A stretch of DNA of 64,000 nucleotides from RGIG3178 sp964533965 (GTDB lineage: Bacteria; Bacillota; Clostridia; Christensenellales; QAND01). Every line of letters begins with the position of its first letter. Position 1 is the first letter of the stretch. The stretch is taken from the NCBI GenBank assembly GCA_964533965.1, contig CAZHNN010000009.1, positions 1-64,000 on the forward strand, written 5' to 3'. The notes below the pieces were generated by a model. It saw only the letters and a list, made by a program, of their open reading frames with translations, did not search any database and was not told where the DNA came from. A program made the translations under genes and the position numbers. Positions 57,468 through 64,000 of the stretch are shown here, piece after piece.

Positions 57468-58687
57468 ATCTCTTTCCTCCCGCAATAGTCAATAATATTG
57501 TTCAAGACCGCGTCCGACCCAAGCCCACCCGCTTTACTGACCACATGGATCTTCCCAAAGCGGCTTTGCATCGCCGAGATCGGAACGCCCGGTTCAACCT
57601 CGTCCTTTGGTAGTATACCATGGCAGCCGAGATCATTCATTATCCCGATCGCGGTATCTCCGCCGAACACCACCAGCACGCAGGGTTTGGAACGTTCGAG
57701 TATACCGCGCGTCAGCCTGCCCATGCTCTTTGCTATCTTACAGCTTAGCTCCGCGGGCATCCTTGCCCCGTCCGCGCTCGTCGATATAACGATCAGCCTG
57801 CCGTTCGCATCGAGCCTTTCCGCCCATTTTTGCAGCACCATCTCGCCTTCCGGCTTGTCCCACAACGATGCATCCTTAAGATAACCGGATGGAGGCAAGA
57901 CCTTCTCAAACCCCAGACGATCCGCAGCTTCCAGCTGCTTCATCGATTTTTCGTTCACGCTGCCGCAGATCAACAGGATATTTTGCGGCAGCCCGTCCAC
58001 TTCCATCTTCCGATGCTCCAGCGGCAATAGCTCTGCCAGGTGCGCCGCAAACCCCGCGCAGCCCGCCGTAACGCGCAGCTTGTTTTGCTGCTGCAAGCGC
58101 TGCCCTGCTACTGCCAGATCCTCTTCGTTCTCACCGTCCACGATGTAGATAGCATCCGGTTCATCGAATGATTCATGTTGTCCAGGTTTCACGCTTTTCA
58201 CTTTTCTATCGGTCTGAAAGTGCAATATCTCTGCAATGTCACTTGTTGTCATCGGATCGAGCGGATCCTTGGCAAACGCCGACTGCTCCAAAGGCACGCC
58301 GAGAACGAACTGCCTGCCGTTTACCGTCGTCCTCCCCGCTTTCGGATAAGCGGGGACGAACACGACAGGGCCGCCCGCAGCGTCCATCAACGCCCCGATC
58401 TCGGCGCCGATGTTGCCCCGCAGAGTACTGTCGGTCTTCTTGTAAAAATACGGCACCCCGTGCCGCAGTGCGGCGTCGGCAATCCGCTTCACCCTGTCCG
58501 CCGCATCCTTGTGAGGGATATGCCTGCTCTCGGTGTCCGCCACCAGCACCTGCTCTTCATCCGGCAGGCTTTCAAAATTAATTTCATGCTCCGCCGTCAC
58601 ATACGTGGAAATGCCCGCCCTGGCAAACTGCACGCCCGTGTCCAGCGCACCCGTGAAATCGTCGGCGATGATCAGAAGTCGTATCAT
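57464..58687 (-). CDS. Four-carbon acid sugar kinase (DUF1537)
   Basis: A 407-residue DUF1537 kinase, which phosphorylates D-threonate, D-erythronate or related acids at C4. The N-terminal domain shows RLLIIADDFTGALDTGVQFA, YFYKKTDSTLRGNIGAEIGA and VFVPAYPKAGRTTVNGRQFV, with the substrate-binding residues; the C-terminal nucleotide domain has VVFGGDTAIGIMNDLG and VVSKAGGLGSD, the latter the usual [ST]-K-A-G-G-[FL]-G-x-x-[DE]. It starts 4 bases after the WG-repeat gene and overlaps pdxA2 by ATGA. No transporter or sugar-acid regulator lies nearby, so the exact substrate is open. Confidence 0.92.
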   Translation of the reverse strand: MIRLLIIADDFTGALDTGVQFARAGISTYVTAEHEINFESLPDEEQVLVADTESRHIPHKDAADRVKRIADAALRHGVPYFYKKTDSTLRGNIGAEIGALMDAAGGPVVFVPAYPKAGRTTVNGRQFVLGVPLEQSAFAKDPLDPMTTSDIAEILHFQTDRKVKSVKPGQHESFDEPDAIYIVDGENEEDLAVAGQRLQQQNKLRVTAGCAGFAAHLAELLPLEHRKMEVDGLPQNILLICGSVNEKSMKQLEAADRLGFEKVLPPSGYLKDASLWDKPEGEMVLQKWAERLDANGRLIVISTSADGARMPAELSCKIAKSMGRLTRGILERSKPCVLVVFGGDTAIGIMNDLGCHGILPKDEVEPGVPISAMQSRFGKIHVVSKAGGLGSDAVLNNIIDYCGRKEI

Positions 58688-58691
58688 ATAA

Positions 58692-59915
58692 TTATTGCAT
58701 CCCCTTTGTATGTTGTTCGCGCCACGAATCCCATGCTTTCGATACGTTTTTACATCTGGAAGGCATATACCCTTCCGGCAGTTGCATAATAGTGTTTCCG
58801 TTGATATCCACCATGTAGATGCGGTCGTTTTTCAACATGAAAAAGTATCCGTCATTATAATACGTGCTCGGATAATTGCATTCCAGAAGCTTTTTACCAT
58901 ATTTATCAAAAAACAAAAAATGGCTGTCATCCGCTCTTGCCGTTATCACGCTGTCGTTATAATCCGTGTGTTTGTATTTCGGCTCAACAACCCAGTTGCC
59001 GTTTGCGTCGATAGCGCCATATCCGGCTTCAAACTTGTAGCCACACGCAACTCCATCGGAAAATCCTCCGATTCCATCTCGGCAAAACATATATTCGCCA
59101 AGATCAACGACCGTCGTACCCGAAAAATCAATGATAAAAGTCTTCTTAACGGGTCTGTCTTGATCGTCTTTTACAACCCTGTCAATAACTGCCCGACCGT
59201 TTTCAAAAGTAGTAACATAGGTATCGGGATTCATTTCGAATATGATATTTCCTTCTGTGTCGATGAACCCGCACGCAGGCAGACCATAATCATTCAAAGT
59301 TCTGTCCGGATCGACACTCGTATATGCGGCATACCCCGAAGAATACATGTAAAAGAATACATACTTAATGCTTTTGTCCAGCTCTTTAACAACATGGCCC
59401 GAGTCGTCGATAATGTACCAAAAACCATCCGTCTTCTGTGCGATGGCTTTGCCGTTAACAAACTGAGACAAATACTGGTACTCTTCCGGCAAAATCTCCG
59501 TCCCGTCGAGTTTATAATATCCAAGGCGGTTTTCATATCTTCCGGATGAAACCCTTATCTTATTCCCCGCGATGACTGTATTAGTCTTAGGATCATAATT
59601 TAATAAGTACGAATACTGAACAGGAAAGACGATATTTCCTTTTTTGTCGATAAGTCCGTATCTGCCGGAATTCTTCACTTTTGTAAGGCCGTTCCATTGT
59701 GGCTGAAAGTCGTAGGCAAAATCATACTCCGGCTTTATCACGATATTCCCGTTGATGTCCATATACCCGATTTTTCCCGTCTTTAAATCCTCCACGGGGA
59801 ATATCAAATCGAGGAAGGGCTTTTTGATGTTCTGCGCGTGCACATAGGAATAGATGCCGACTACGCTCGCACAGAACAGCACGACCGCAAGCGACCACAG
59901 GATGATTTTTCTCAC
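58692..59915 (-). CDS. WG-repeat membrane-anchored protein 2
   Basis: A 407-residue paralog of the gene at 42681-43904. One N-terminal membrane helix (IILWSLAVVLFCASVVGIYS) and repeats such as GYMDINGNIVIKPEYDFAYD, YGLIDKKGNIVFPVQYSYLL, GYYKLDGTEILPEEYQYLSQ and YGAIDANGNWVVEPKYKHTD. The GTG at 59915 is used: GGGGGTGG lies just upstream and the protein then starts with the membrane helix; an ATG seven codons earlier is possible. It is 4 bases before the acid-sugar kinase, which may be accidental or a shared transcript. Confidence 0.78.
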   Translation of the reverse strand: MRKIILWSLAVVLFCASVVGIYSYVHAQNIKKPFLDLIFPVEDLKTGKIGYMDINGNIVIKPEYDFAYDFQPQWNGLTKVKNSGRYGLIDKKGNIVFPVQYSYLLNYDPKTNTVIAGNKIRVSSGRYENRLGYYKLDGTEILPEEYQYLSQFVNGKAIAQKTDGFWYIIDDSGHVVKELDKSIKYVFFYMYSSGYAAYTSVDPDRTLNDYGLPACGFIDTEGNIIFEMNPDTYVTTFENGRAVIDRVVKDDQDRPVKKTFIIDFSGTTVVDLGEYMFCRDGIGGFSDGVACGYKFEAGYGAIDANGNWVVEPKYKHTDYNDSVITARADDSHFLFFDKYGKKLLECNYPSTYYNDGYFFMLKNDRIYMVDINGNTIMQLPEGYMPSRCKNVSKAWDSWREQHTKGMQ

Positions 59916-60078
59916 GCGCCCACCCCCATGTATCATCTTCGCAACAAAACAGGACAAAATTAGAAAGTTGAAAAGTGATTTTGCATTTAAACAATTGACC
60001 GATTGATTCCCGATGCCTTTTGGCGACATGTGCGGCAAAAGGCAAGCGTAATGAATGGATAGCGTACCTTATATCGCT

Positions 60079-60142
60079 CCGCCGGCCGTGCTTTAACACA
60101 GGCGGAGCGTAACTCGCTGATAAAACCGCGTTTTATCAGCGA
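60079..60142 (-). terminator. Two adjacent hairpins after the acetyltransferase gene
   Basis: TCGCTGATAAAA-CCGCG-TTTTATCAGCGA (60114-60142) overlaps the stop codon; CGCTCCGCC and GGCGGAGCG (60079-60111) follows. The second resembles the serpin terminator at 46636-46674. Confidence 0.65.
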
Positions 60143-60687
60143 ATGGAAAGTTCCATCAAATTCAGGTCATGGTAAACGCCATTTACACAGAAATAATCCT
60201 TGTGTGCGCCAACCTTTTTGAATCCGAACTTCTCGTAAATGTGTATCGCGGAATCGTTGCCCGCGCGAACGCCCAGGTGCACGTTCTTGATGCCCCCGTG
60301 TTCTCTGGCAAACCGCACGATCTCCTCCATCATCAGCTGCGCGATCCCGCGGCCCCAGTATTCCTTTTTGACGGTAAGCCCTATCTCCGCGTTGTGGCGG
60401 TTCCGGGGCCTGGCAAGGCACCCGATGCTCCCCATACTGACCAGCGTTTCTCCGATGCATCCCAATAACCACAGTGCATTCGGATCATTGAGCCTGTTTT
60501 GAATGTATTCACGCTCCTGCTCGATTGTCATATGGACTTCGCCTTTTCCGAACAGCAGGTTATCGCTCTCTCCACCGACCACTCTCAAATATGCAAGGAG
60601 CATTTCCGCATCCTCTACCTTAGGCTGCCGTATGACGAGTTTCAAACCGTCCTTCAATACCGCTTCGCGCACAATCTGCTCAGCCAT
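60136..60687 (-). CDS. GNAT-family N-acetyltransferase
   Basis: A 183-residue acetyltransferase of the Acetyltransf_3 type (RimJ/RimL-like or PhnO-like). LVIRQPKVEDAEMLLAYLRV is the typical first strand and helix; AEIGLTVKKEYWGRGIAQLM holds the acetyl-CoA loop G-R-G-I-A, and VRAGNDSAIHIYEKFGFKKV the C-terminal motif. ATG 60687 with GGAAG upstream. The substrate is unknown; probably a protein N-terminus or small amine. Confidence 0.88.
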   Translation of the reverse strand: MAEQIVREAVLKDGLKLVIRQPKVEDAEMLLAYLRVVGGESDNLLFGKGEVHMTIEQEREYIQNRLNDPNALWLLGCIGETLVSMGSIGCLARPRNRHNAEIGLTVKKEYWGRGIAQLMMEEIVRFAREHGGIKNVHLGVRAGNDSAIHIYEKFGFKKVGAHKDYFCVNGVYHDLNLMELSIR

Positions 60688-60777
60688 GACAATCACTTCC
60701 GTCGCTTTTCTTTTCTTCCATCATACTATCCGGAGCGGATTTTCACAACTGAGTATCCAACTTCACCTGTGATCTTC

Positions 60778-60838
60778 GGGGGTTCAAGGGGGACGATTCC
60801 CCTTGAATTCATTCATCGGGTGGTGGGTGGGTTTAGAT
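60778..60838 (+). repeat. Dispersed G-rich repeat, copy 26
   Basis: Head TTCAAGGGG-GACGATT-CCCCTTGAA (9-base perfect arms) and tail ATCGGGTGGTGGGTGGG then TTTAGAT. Confidence 0.93.
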
Positions 60839-60989
60839 ATTTCCTATTGTAACGCTTTACTTGTTCAATTAATTCCATGACAGAATAAACGTAGCCTATT
60901 TCAATAAGTGCAATCCGCCCGCATGCATATGCGCTGCCTTTCATCGCTGTAGCGAAAACCCAAGTTCATCTGCTCAATTGGGTATCCCA

Positions 60990-61026
60990 TAAAAAAAGAG
61001 CGGGCGTTTCGCCCGCTCTTCTTCTT
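60990..61026 (-). terminator. Terminator of the lipoprotein gene
   Basis: AAGAGCGGGC-GTTT-CGCCCGCTCTT; the minus strand ends in T7. Confidence 0.93.
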
Positions 61027-61034
61027 TTATGCCA

Positions 61035-61844
61035 TCAATAGACCTTCACTTTTCCCTTTTCAAGTACCGAAAGCTTGTTGTTCTCCAAAATGAAATATGC
61101 TTCTTTGTTAACGACGAAGTCCTTTGTCAAAGCGGTATTTTTGAAAATCGATGTCGGTTGCTTTTTGGCAGTGGAGATGCCGAAGGCAACAATATTGCTG
61201 TCGTCAAAGAAACTGGTTATCAGCGAATAATCGTTCTTATCCTCATCGTACATGTAGTATTGCGAGGCATAGCCCTTGCCGACCTTTACGTACTCAAAGT
61301 ACATGACCTCTTTGCCCTTGTTGTCTTTGATGATCGAGCGGATCGAGTCGGTCGTTGGATCATATTCACAGGTTTGTGTCTGCGAATTGCCTTCTTTGTC
61401 CTTATAGGTAATGGTGTATACGGAACCGCTCACATTGATCGTGACACCCTGCATTCCTAGCATTTCAAGCGCCGATACCCCCGTTTGCTTATCAATGCCG
61501 ACAACCGTCAACGGAATCAGCGAGAGGTCAACCATTGTGATCGGCAATACCGCAAGCCCAACAGACAAACTCAGCTCATCATTGGATTCGATCTTTTTGC
61601 TGATGCGGTCAAACGCGTTGCTCTTTGCATCCAGATACTTGGAAAAGGAATCTGCAGGCGTTCCGGCCATGCTTGTATTGCCCTGGTAGCTTGGCGCGGT
61701 TGCGGTTGCTACCGGTGTCGGTGTCTGCGCCTGTGTCTGAGTTGATTCAGGTGTTTTGAGCGGGGTTTTTACGGAGCCTGTGCAGCCCGCGATCATTGCC
61801 GCCAACATACAAAGTGCCAATACGACCAAAATGGTTTTCTTCAT
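61035..61844 (-). CDS. Predicted lipoprotein with Thr/Pro linker
   Basis: A 269-residue lipoprotein: signal MKKTILVVLALCMLAAMIAG ending in Cys21, then a linker rich in Thr, Pro and Gln (TPESTQTQAQTPTPVATATA), then about 200 residues without recognised family (LSLSVGLAVLPITMVDLSLI, YTITYKDKEGNSQTQTCEYD). The later part looks beta-rich, perhaps a lipid- or polymer-binding domain. Monocistronic with strong terminator. Confidence 0.75.
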   Translation of the reverse strand: MKKTILVVLALCMLAAMIAGCTGSVKTPLKTPESTQTQAQTPTPVATATAPSYQGNTSMAGTPADSFSKYLDAKSNAFDRISKKIESNDELSLSVGLAVLPITMVDLSLIPLTVVGIDKQTGVSALEMLGMQGVTINVSGSVYTITYKDKEGNSQTQTCEYDPTTDSIRSIIKDNKGKEVMYFEYVKVGKGYASQYYMYDEDKNDYSLITSFFDDSNIVAFGISTAKKQPTSIFKNTALTKDFVVNKEAYFILENNKLSVLEKGKVKVY

Positions 61845-61859
61845 GCAAATGCGTTCCCT

Positions 61860-62084
61860 TCTGTTTGTTTATACTATACTTCTGACATAGGATATATCGG
61901 ATGCCAATTCATGAACATTAACCCAAAAGTGTACTATCGTTCTTTTTTGTAACCCCTCAGGCCAGCAAGTGGCTTAACGGGGCTCTAGAGCAAATCGTGT
62001 GCGGGTTATTCTTTCTTCCTAAAACACAAAAGGTTTTTTCATTGCTTCTGTAGATTTATATGAACGTGCAATCCCTCGTAGTTT
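61860..62084. other. Intergenic region
   Basis: About 225 bases upstream of the lipoprotein gene. Holds its promoter (AT-rich near 61870-61940) and no gene or clear structure. Confidence 0.45.
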
Positions 62085-62146
62085 AAAGGGATTAGGGGGA
62101 CGTCAGTCCCCCTTTACCTGAATCGGGTGGCTGGTGGGGTTTAGAT
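62085..62146 (+). repeat. Dispersed G-rich repeat, copy 27
   Basis: Head AGGGGGACGTCAGTCCCCCT and tail ATCGGGTGGCTGGTGGGG then TTTAGAT. It touches the TGA stop of the gene at 62146. Confidence 0.9.
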
Positions 62147-62724
62147 CACGGCACGAACTGCTGTATAAGCGACGTTACGATTCCGTTAACTACTTTGCAG
62201 TGCATCAGCATTTCACCATCGTCAAACGTCGGCCCCATCGATTTTAGCTTGGCAAACGTTATGCTCTTCTTGGCGGAGCCGTCATCCAGCTTGATGGCAG
62301 CGGTTGAGCTCACCTCGAAGGTGCGCAATTGGCTGCTGTCGTTGACGATATAATAGTCGTTTGGTACATACCAGTTTCCGTGCTCATCCTGTTCAGCAAT
62401 GCCGTCTGCCTTGGCGGCATCGATCGCCGCCTGACCGGTCAAAAATTGCACGTAATCGATGTCGATGTAGTTTTTGCCGTTACTGGTATAGGCTTTTCGA
62501 ACATAGCCGATACGGTTTTCCGTTACCCCGGCTGTAGGCGTGGGCGTGAGAACAGGCGTTGGCGTTGCAATGGGCGTCGAAGTTGCAACAGGCGTCGATG
62601 TTACGGCAGCCGTTGCAATGGGAGTTGCGGAAACAGACGTTGTGGGACCCGGCGGTTTGGGCGTACAACCGACAAACAGAACCGCCAGAGCGGTCAGAGC
62701 AATGCTTATCGCGCGTTTTACCAT
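62146..62724 (-). CDS. Predicted lipoprotein with Thr-Pro repeat linker
   Basis: A 192-residue lipoprotein: signal MVKRAISIALTALAVLFVGC (Cys20), then an extended linker of T-P, V-A-T and P-I-A-T units encoded by a short-period DNA repeat (62535-62640), then a compact domain of about 110 residues (RIGYVRKAYTSNGKNYIDID, GNWYVPNDYYIVNDSSQLR). The domain resembles small secreted DUF-type beta folds; no name. GGGGGC lies 7 bases before ATG 62724; the frame continues upstream through AT-rich sequence. Its stop is fused to repeat copy 27. Confidence 0.76.
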   Translation of the reverse strand: MVKRAISIALTALAVLFVGCTPKPPGPTTSVSATPIATAAVTSTPVATSTPIATPTPVLTPTPTAGVTENRIGYVRKAYTSNGKNYIDIDYVQFLTGQAAIDAAKADGIAEQDEHGNWYVPNDYYIVNDSSQLRTFEVSSTAAIKLDDGSAKKSITFAKLKSMGPTFDDGEMLMHCKVVNGIVTSLIQQFVP

Positions 62725-62759
62725 TTTAATGCCCCCAATCAATGCAATAAAAATCGGTA

Positions 62760-63690
62760 ATCTCATTTTTTGAATTTTCGATTCCTTTTTCATTTTAATG
62801 CATCTATTATTGGAAAAAAAGCAAAATTTTCCGGTTGTATTTCTTTTATTTTGAATGGATATTTTGATGCTCCGCACTCTTTTTTTGCGATAATACGAGG
62901 TATTTTCGGATTAAATAGGCCGAGCCAAAAAAGCCGTCTCATTTTCACCGTATTTCGGCGGTCAAAAAAGCTTTTTCCATGCCAAAAGGCCTTGCGCATC
63001 GGGTGAATAAATACCTAGTTTTTTCGTATTTTTTAGGCATTTTAAAGCATAAAATATGCCGCGAATATTCCGAGGATTTTTTACGGATCCGAGTGCTTTT
63101 CATCCATATTCCTTTGATTTATTTTTGCCTGTACAAAGGCATTTTCGGGCATTTTCAAAGAAAATATTCAGGTATTTATTTTGCTCCGAAAAATACCCCT
63201 TTTTCAAGCGCTTTACAGGGAAAAAGCCATCAATAAACACGAGAAATATTTCGCCTATTTTTCTGTTTATTCCCGAATTTTCCCTACAAGTAATCTCCGC
63301 CTTTTTATCCGCTGTTATCAGCATAGACAATGTAAACGACTTGTTTATTTTGATGCTGTTTTATTTTGTGTCTGTCAGGCCTTATCTTAAAATTATCAGC
63401 TCTTTTTTTGAAATAATTCGAATTTATTTGCTTCATAGTAAAATTCGAAAATATACGCCGGATTTTTATAGTATCCACATATGAAATTCTTAAAATGATT
63501 AAGATATCTAGAAAAAGCCCGAAGTAATTTTCAAAAAATCCAAACGATCATTTTGTATTTTTCCAATCCTGATATTACCGCATTTGCTGTGCTTCGACGC
63601 GTTTGTACAGCCATTTGCATGCATCACAGCCCTTGTATCAGACCAAATTCGGTGTTACACTCAAATCAAACAACCCCGGGGGTCTGTGAA
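62760..63690. other. AT-rich region without a convincing gene
   Basis: About 930 bases, clearly more AT than the rest, with many TTTT runs and recurring phrases such as GGCATTTTCGGGCATTTTC and CGAAAAATACC. Frames on both strands (e.g. 63056-63484) are rich in Phe and Ile with no ribosome sites and look like chance. One DnaA-box-like TATCCACA lies at 63473. The promoter of the gene at 63691 should be near its end. Function not determined. Confidence 0.5.
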
Positions 63691-63927
63691 ATGAGGAAAT
63701 TCGGCGTATTCATCTTCATCTTAGGCGCACTGTGCATTGTTTCCGGCATAGTGGATGTCAGCTATGTCGGTTCGCAGATCTTAAAAGCGCTCAACAGTTT
63801 TGCAGTATTTCTGCAAGGGAGCAGTTTCGGCGTGAAGAATACAACACTGTTCCTATACGGAGGCATTGTCATTATCATTATTGGCATCGCGATGCTCGTT
63901 TTCGACAAAAAATCCCGCTGGCTTTGA
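63691..63927 (+). CDS. Small two-span membrane protein
   Basis: A 78-residue protein with two membrane helices (MRKFGVFIFILGALCIVSGI and TLFLYGGIVIIIIGIAMLVF) joined by a 30-residue loop, ending DKKSRWL. GGGGGTCTGTGAA lies before ATG 63691; upstream in-frame ATGs lack ribosome sites. Unknown family; its topology recalls the small membrane proteins elsewhere in the window. Confidence 0.68.
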   Translation: MRKFGVFIFILGALCIVSGIVDVSYVGSQILKALNSFAVFLQGSSFGVKNTTLFLYGGIVIIIIGIAMLVFDKKSRWL

Positions 63928-64000
63928 TCCCTGCCCTACCGCCCGCGTAAGCAATCAGGATTTTTTGAGCACCTTATCCCAACAAACGTGTAAGATCACT

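Noticed and set aside
20..62140. Repeat heads as ordinary rho-independent terminators
   Set aside because: Several copies lie beyond a separate, better terminator with T-run, no T-run follows the heads on either strand, and the constant G-rich tail is not explained.
63056..63484. 142-codon frame in the AT-rich tract
   Set aside because: Phe/Ile-rich from T-runs, no ribosome site, no membrane topology that makes sense, no motif.

Overview
The window looks like a draft or metagenome-assembled chromosome segment from a Gram-positive Bacillota, most likely a clostridium. The evidence is indirect: many lipoprotein signals with a lipobox Cys, a FemAB-type peptidoglycan enzyme, a c-di-GMP-I riboswitch, an RsgI-type domain, DUF3231, DUF503 and PadR/HAAS pairs, AGGAGG-type ribosome sites, and two secreted serpins. 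There are no rRNA, tRNA, CRISPR or intact transposase genes. Four runs of ten Ns mark scaffold joins, and coding frames across two of them show that ten is not the true gap length.

Layout. 0-9 kb: an XRE regulator, an RsgI-like lipoprotein under a c-di-GMP riboswitch, an acetyltransferase, an acyltransferase-3 gene beside the relic of a second copy, three tandem micro-membrane proteins behind an ICMT-like methyltransferase, and a divergent EFR1-type ferredoxin/TetR pair. 9-19 kb: a SIS-domain sugar-phosphate protein, two DUF3231 genes, AIM24, PduL, a FemX-like enzyme, DUF503 and a lipoprotein. 19-24 kb: a QueG-like Fe-S protein, an AT-rich foreign-looking pair (GIY-YIG nuclease plus membrane protein), and an M28 peptidase. 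24-33 kb: a polytopic glycosyltransferase-like protein, a cobalt/nickel ECF transporter (cbiM-cbiQ-cbiO) with a likely attenuator, a family of W/YW membrane proteins and an AAC(3)-like acetyltransferase. 33-41 kb: a fused PTS IIC-IID protein, alanine dehydrogenase with its Lrp-type regulator, and a MOFRL glycerate kinase followed by an enolase-like protein that lacks most active-site residues. 41-49 kb: metal-cluster-associated small proteins, a WG-repeat protein, PadR/HAAS, and two serpins. 49-64 kb: five tandem copies of a two-part membrane/PH-like protein, a four-carbon acid-sugar operon (DUF1537 kinase plus PdxA2) behind a second WG-repeat gene, lipoproteins and an AT-rich stretch.

The most striking feature is a dispersed structured repeat, with at least 25 recognisable copies, about one per 2.5 kb. 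The core is a GC-rich hairpin (GGGGGAC...GTCCCCC, arms varying with preserved pairing), a short spacer, and a constant G-rich tail GGGCGGTGGGCGGGTTTAGA. All full copies read on the + strand, whatever the direction of adjacent genes, and most lie directly 3' of minus-strand genes, sometimes supplying the stop codon. Larger forms carry extra modules. Two composite copies hold a hairpin whose sequence is entirely different but whose pairing is perfect in both. No mobilising enzyme is present in the window, so the family may be a REP/BIME-like or other non-autonomous element that I cannot match to a named family.

Many genes come in local paralog sets (micro-proteins x3, DUF3231 x2, serpins x2, PH-like array x5, W/YW membrane proteins x4, WG proteins x2, ICMT-like x2). 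Together with the repeats and the acyltransferase relic this suggests a genome shaped by tandem duplication and repeat-associated deletion.
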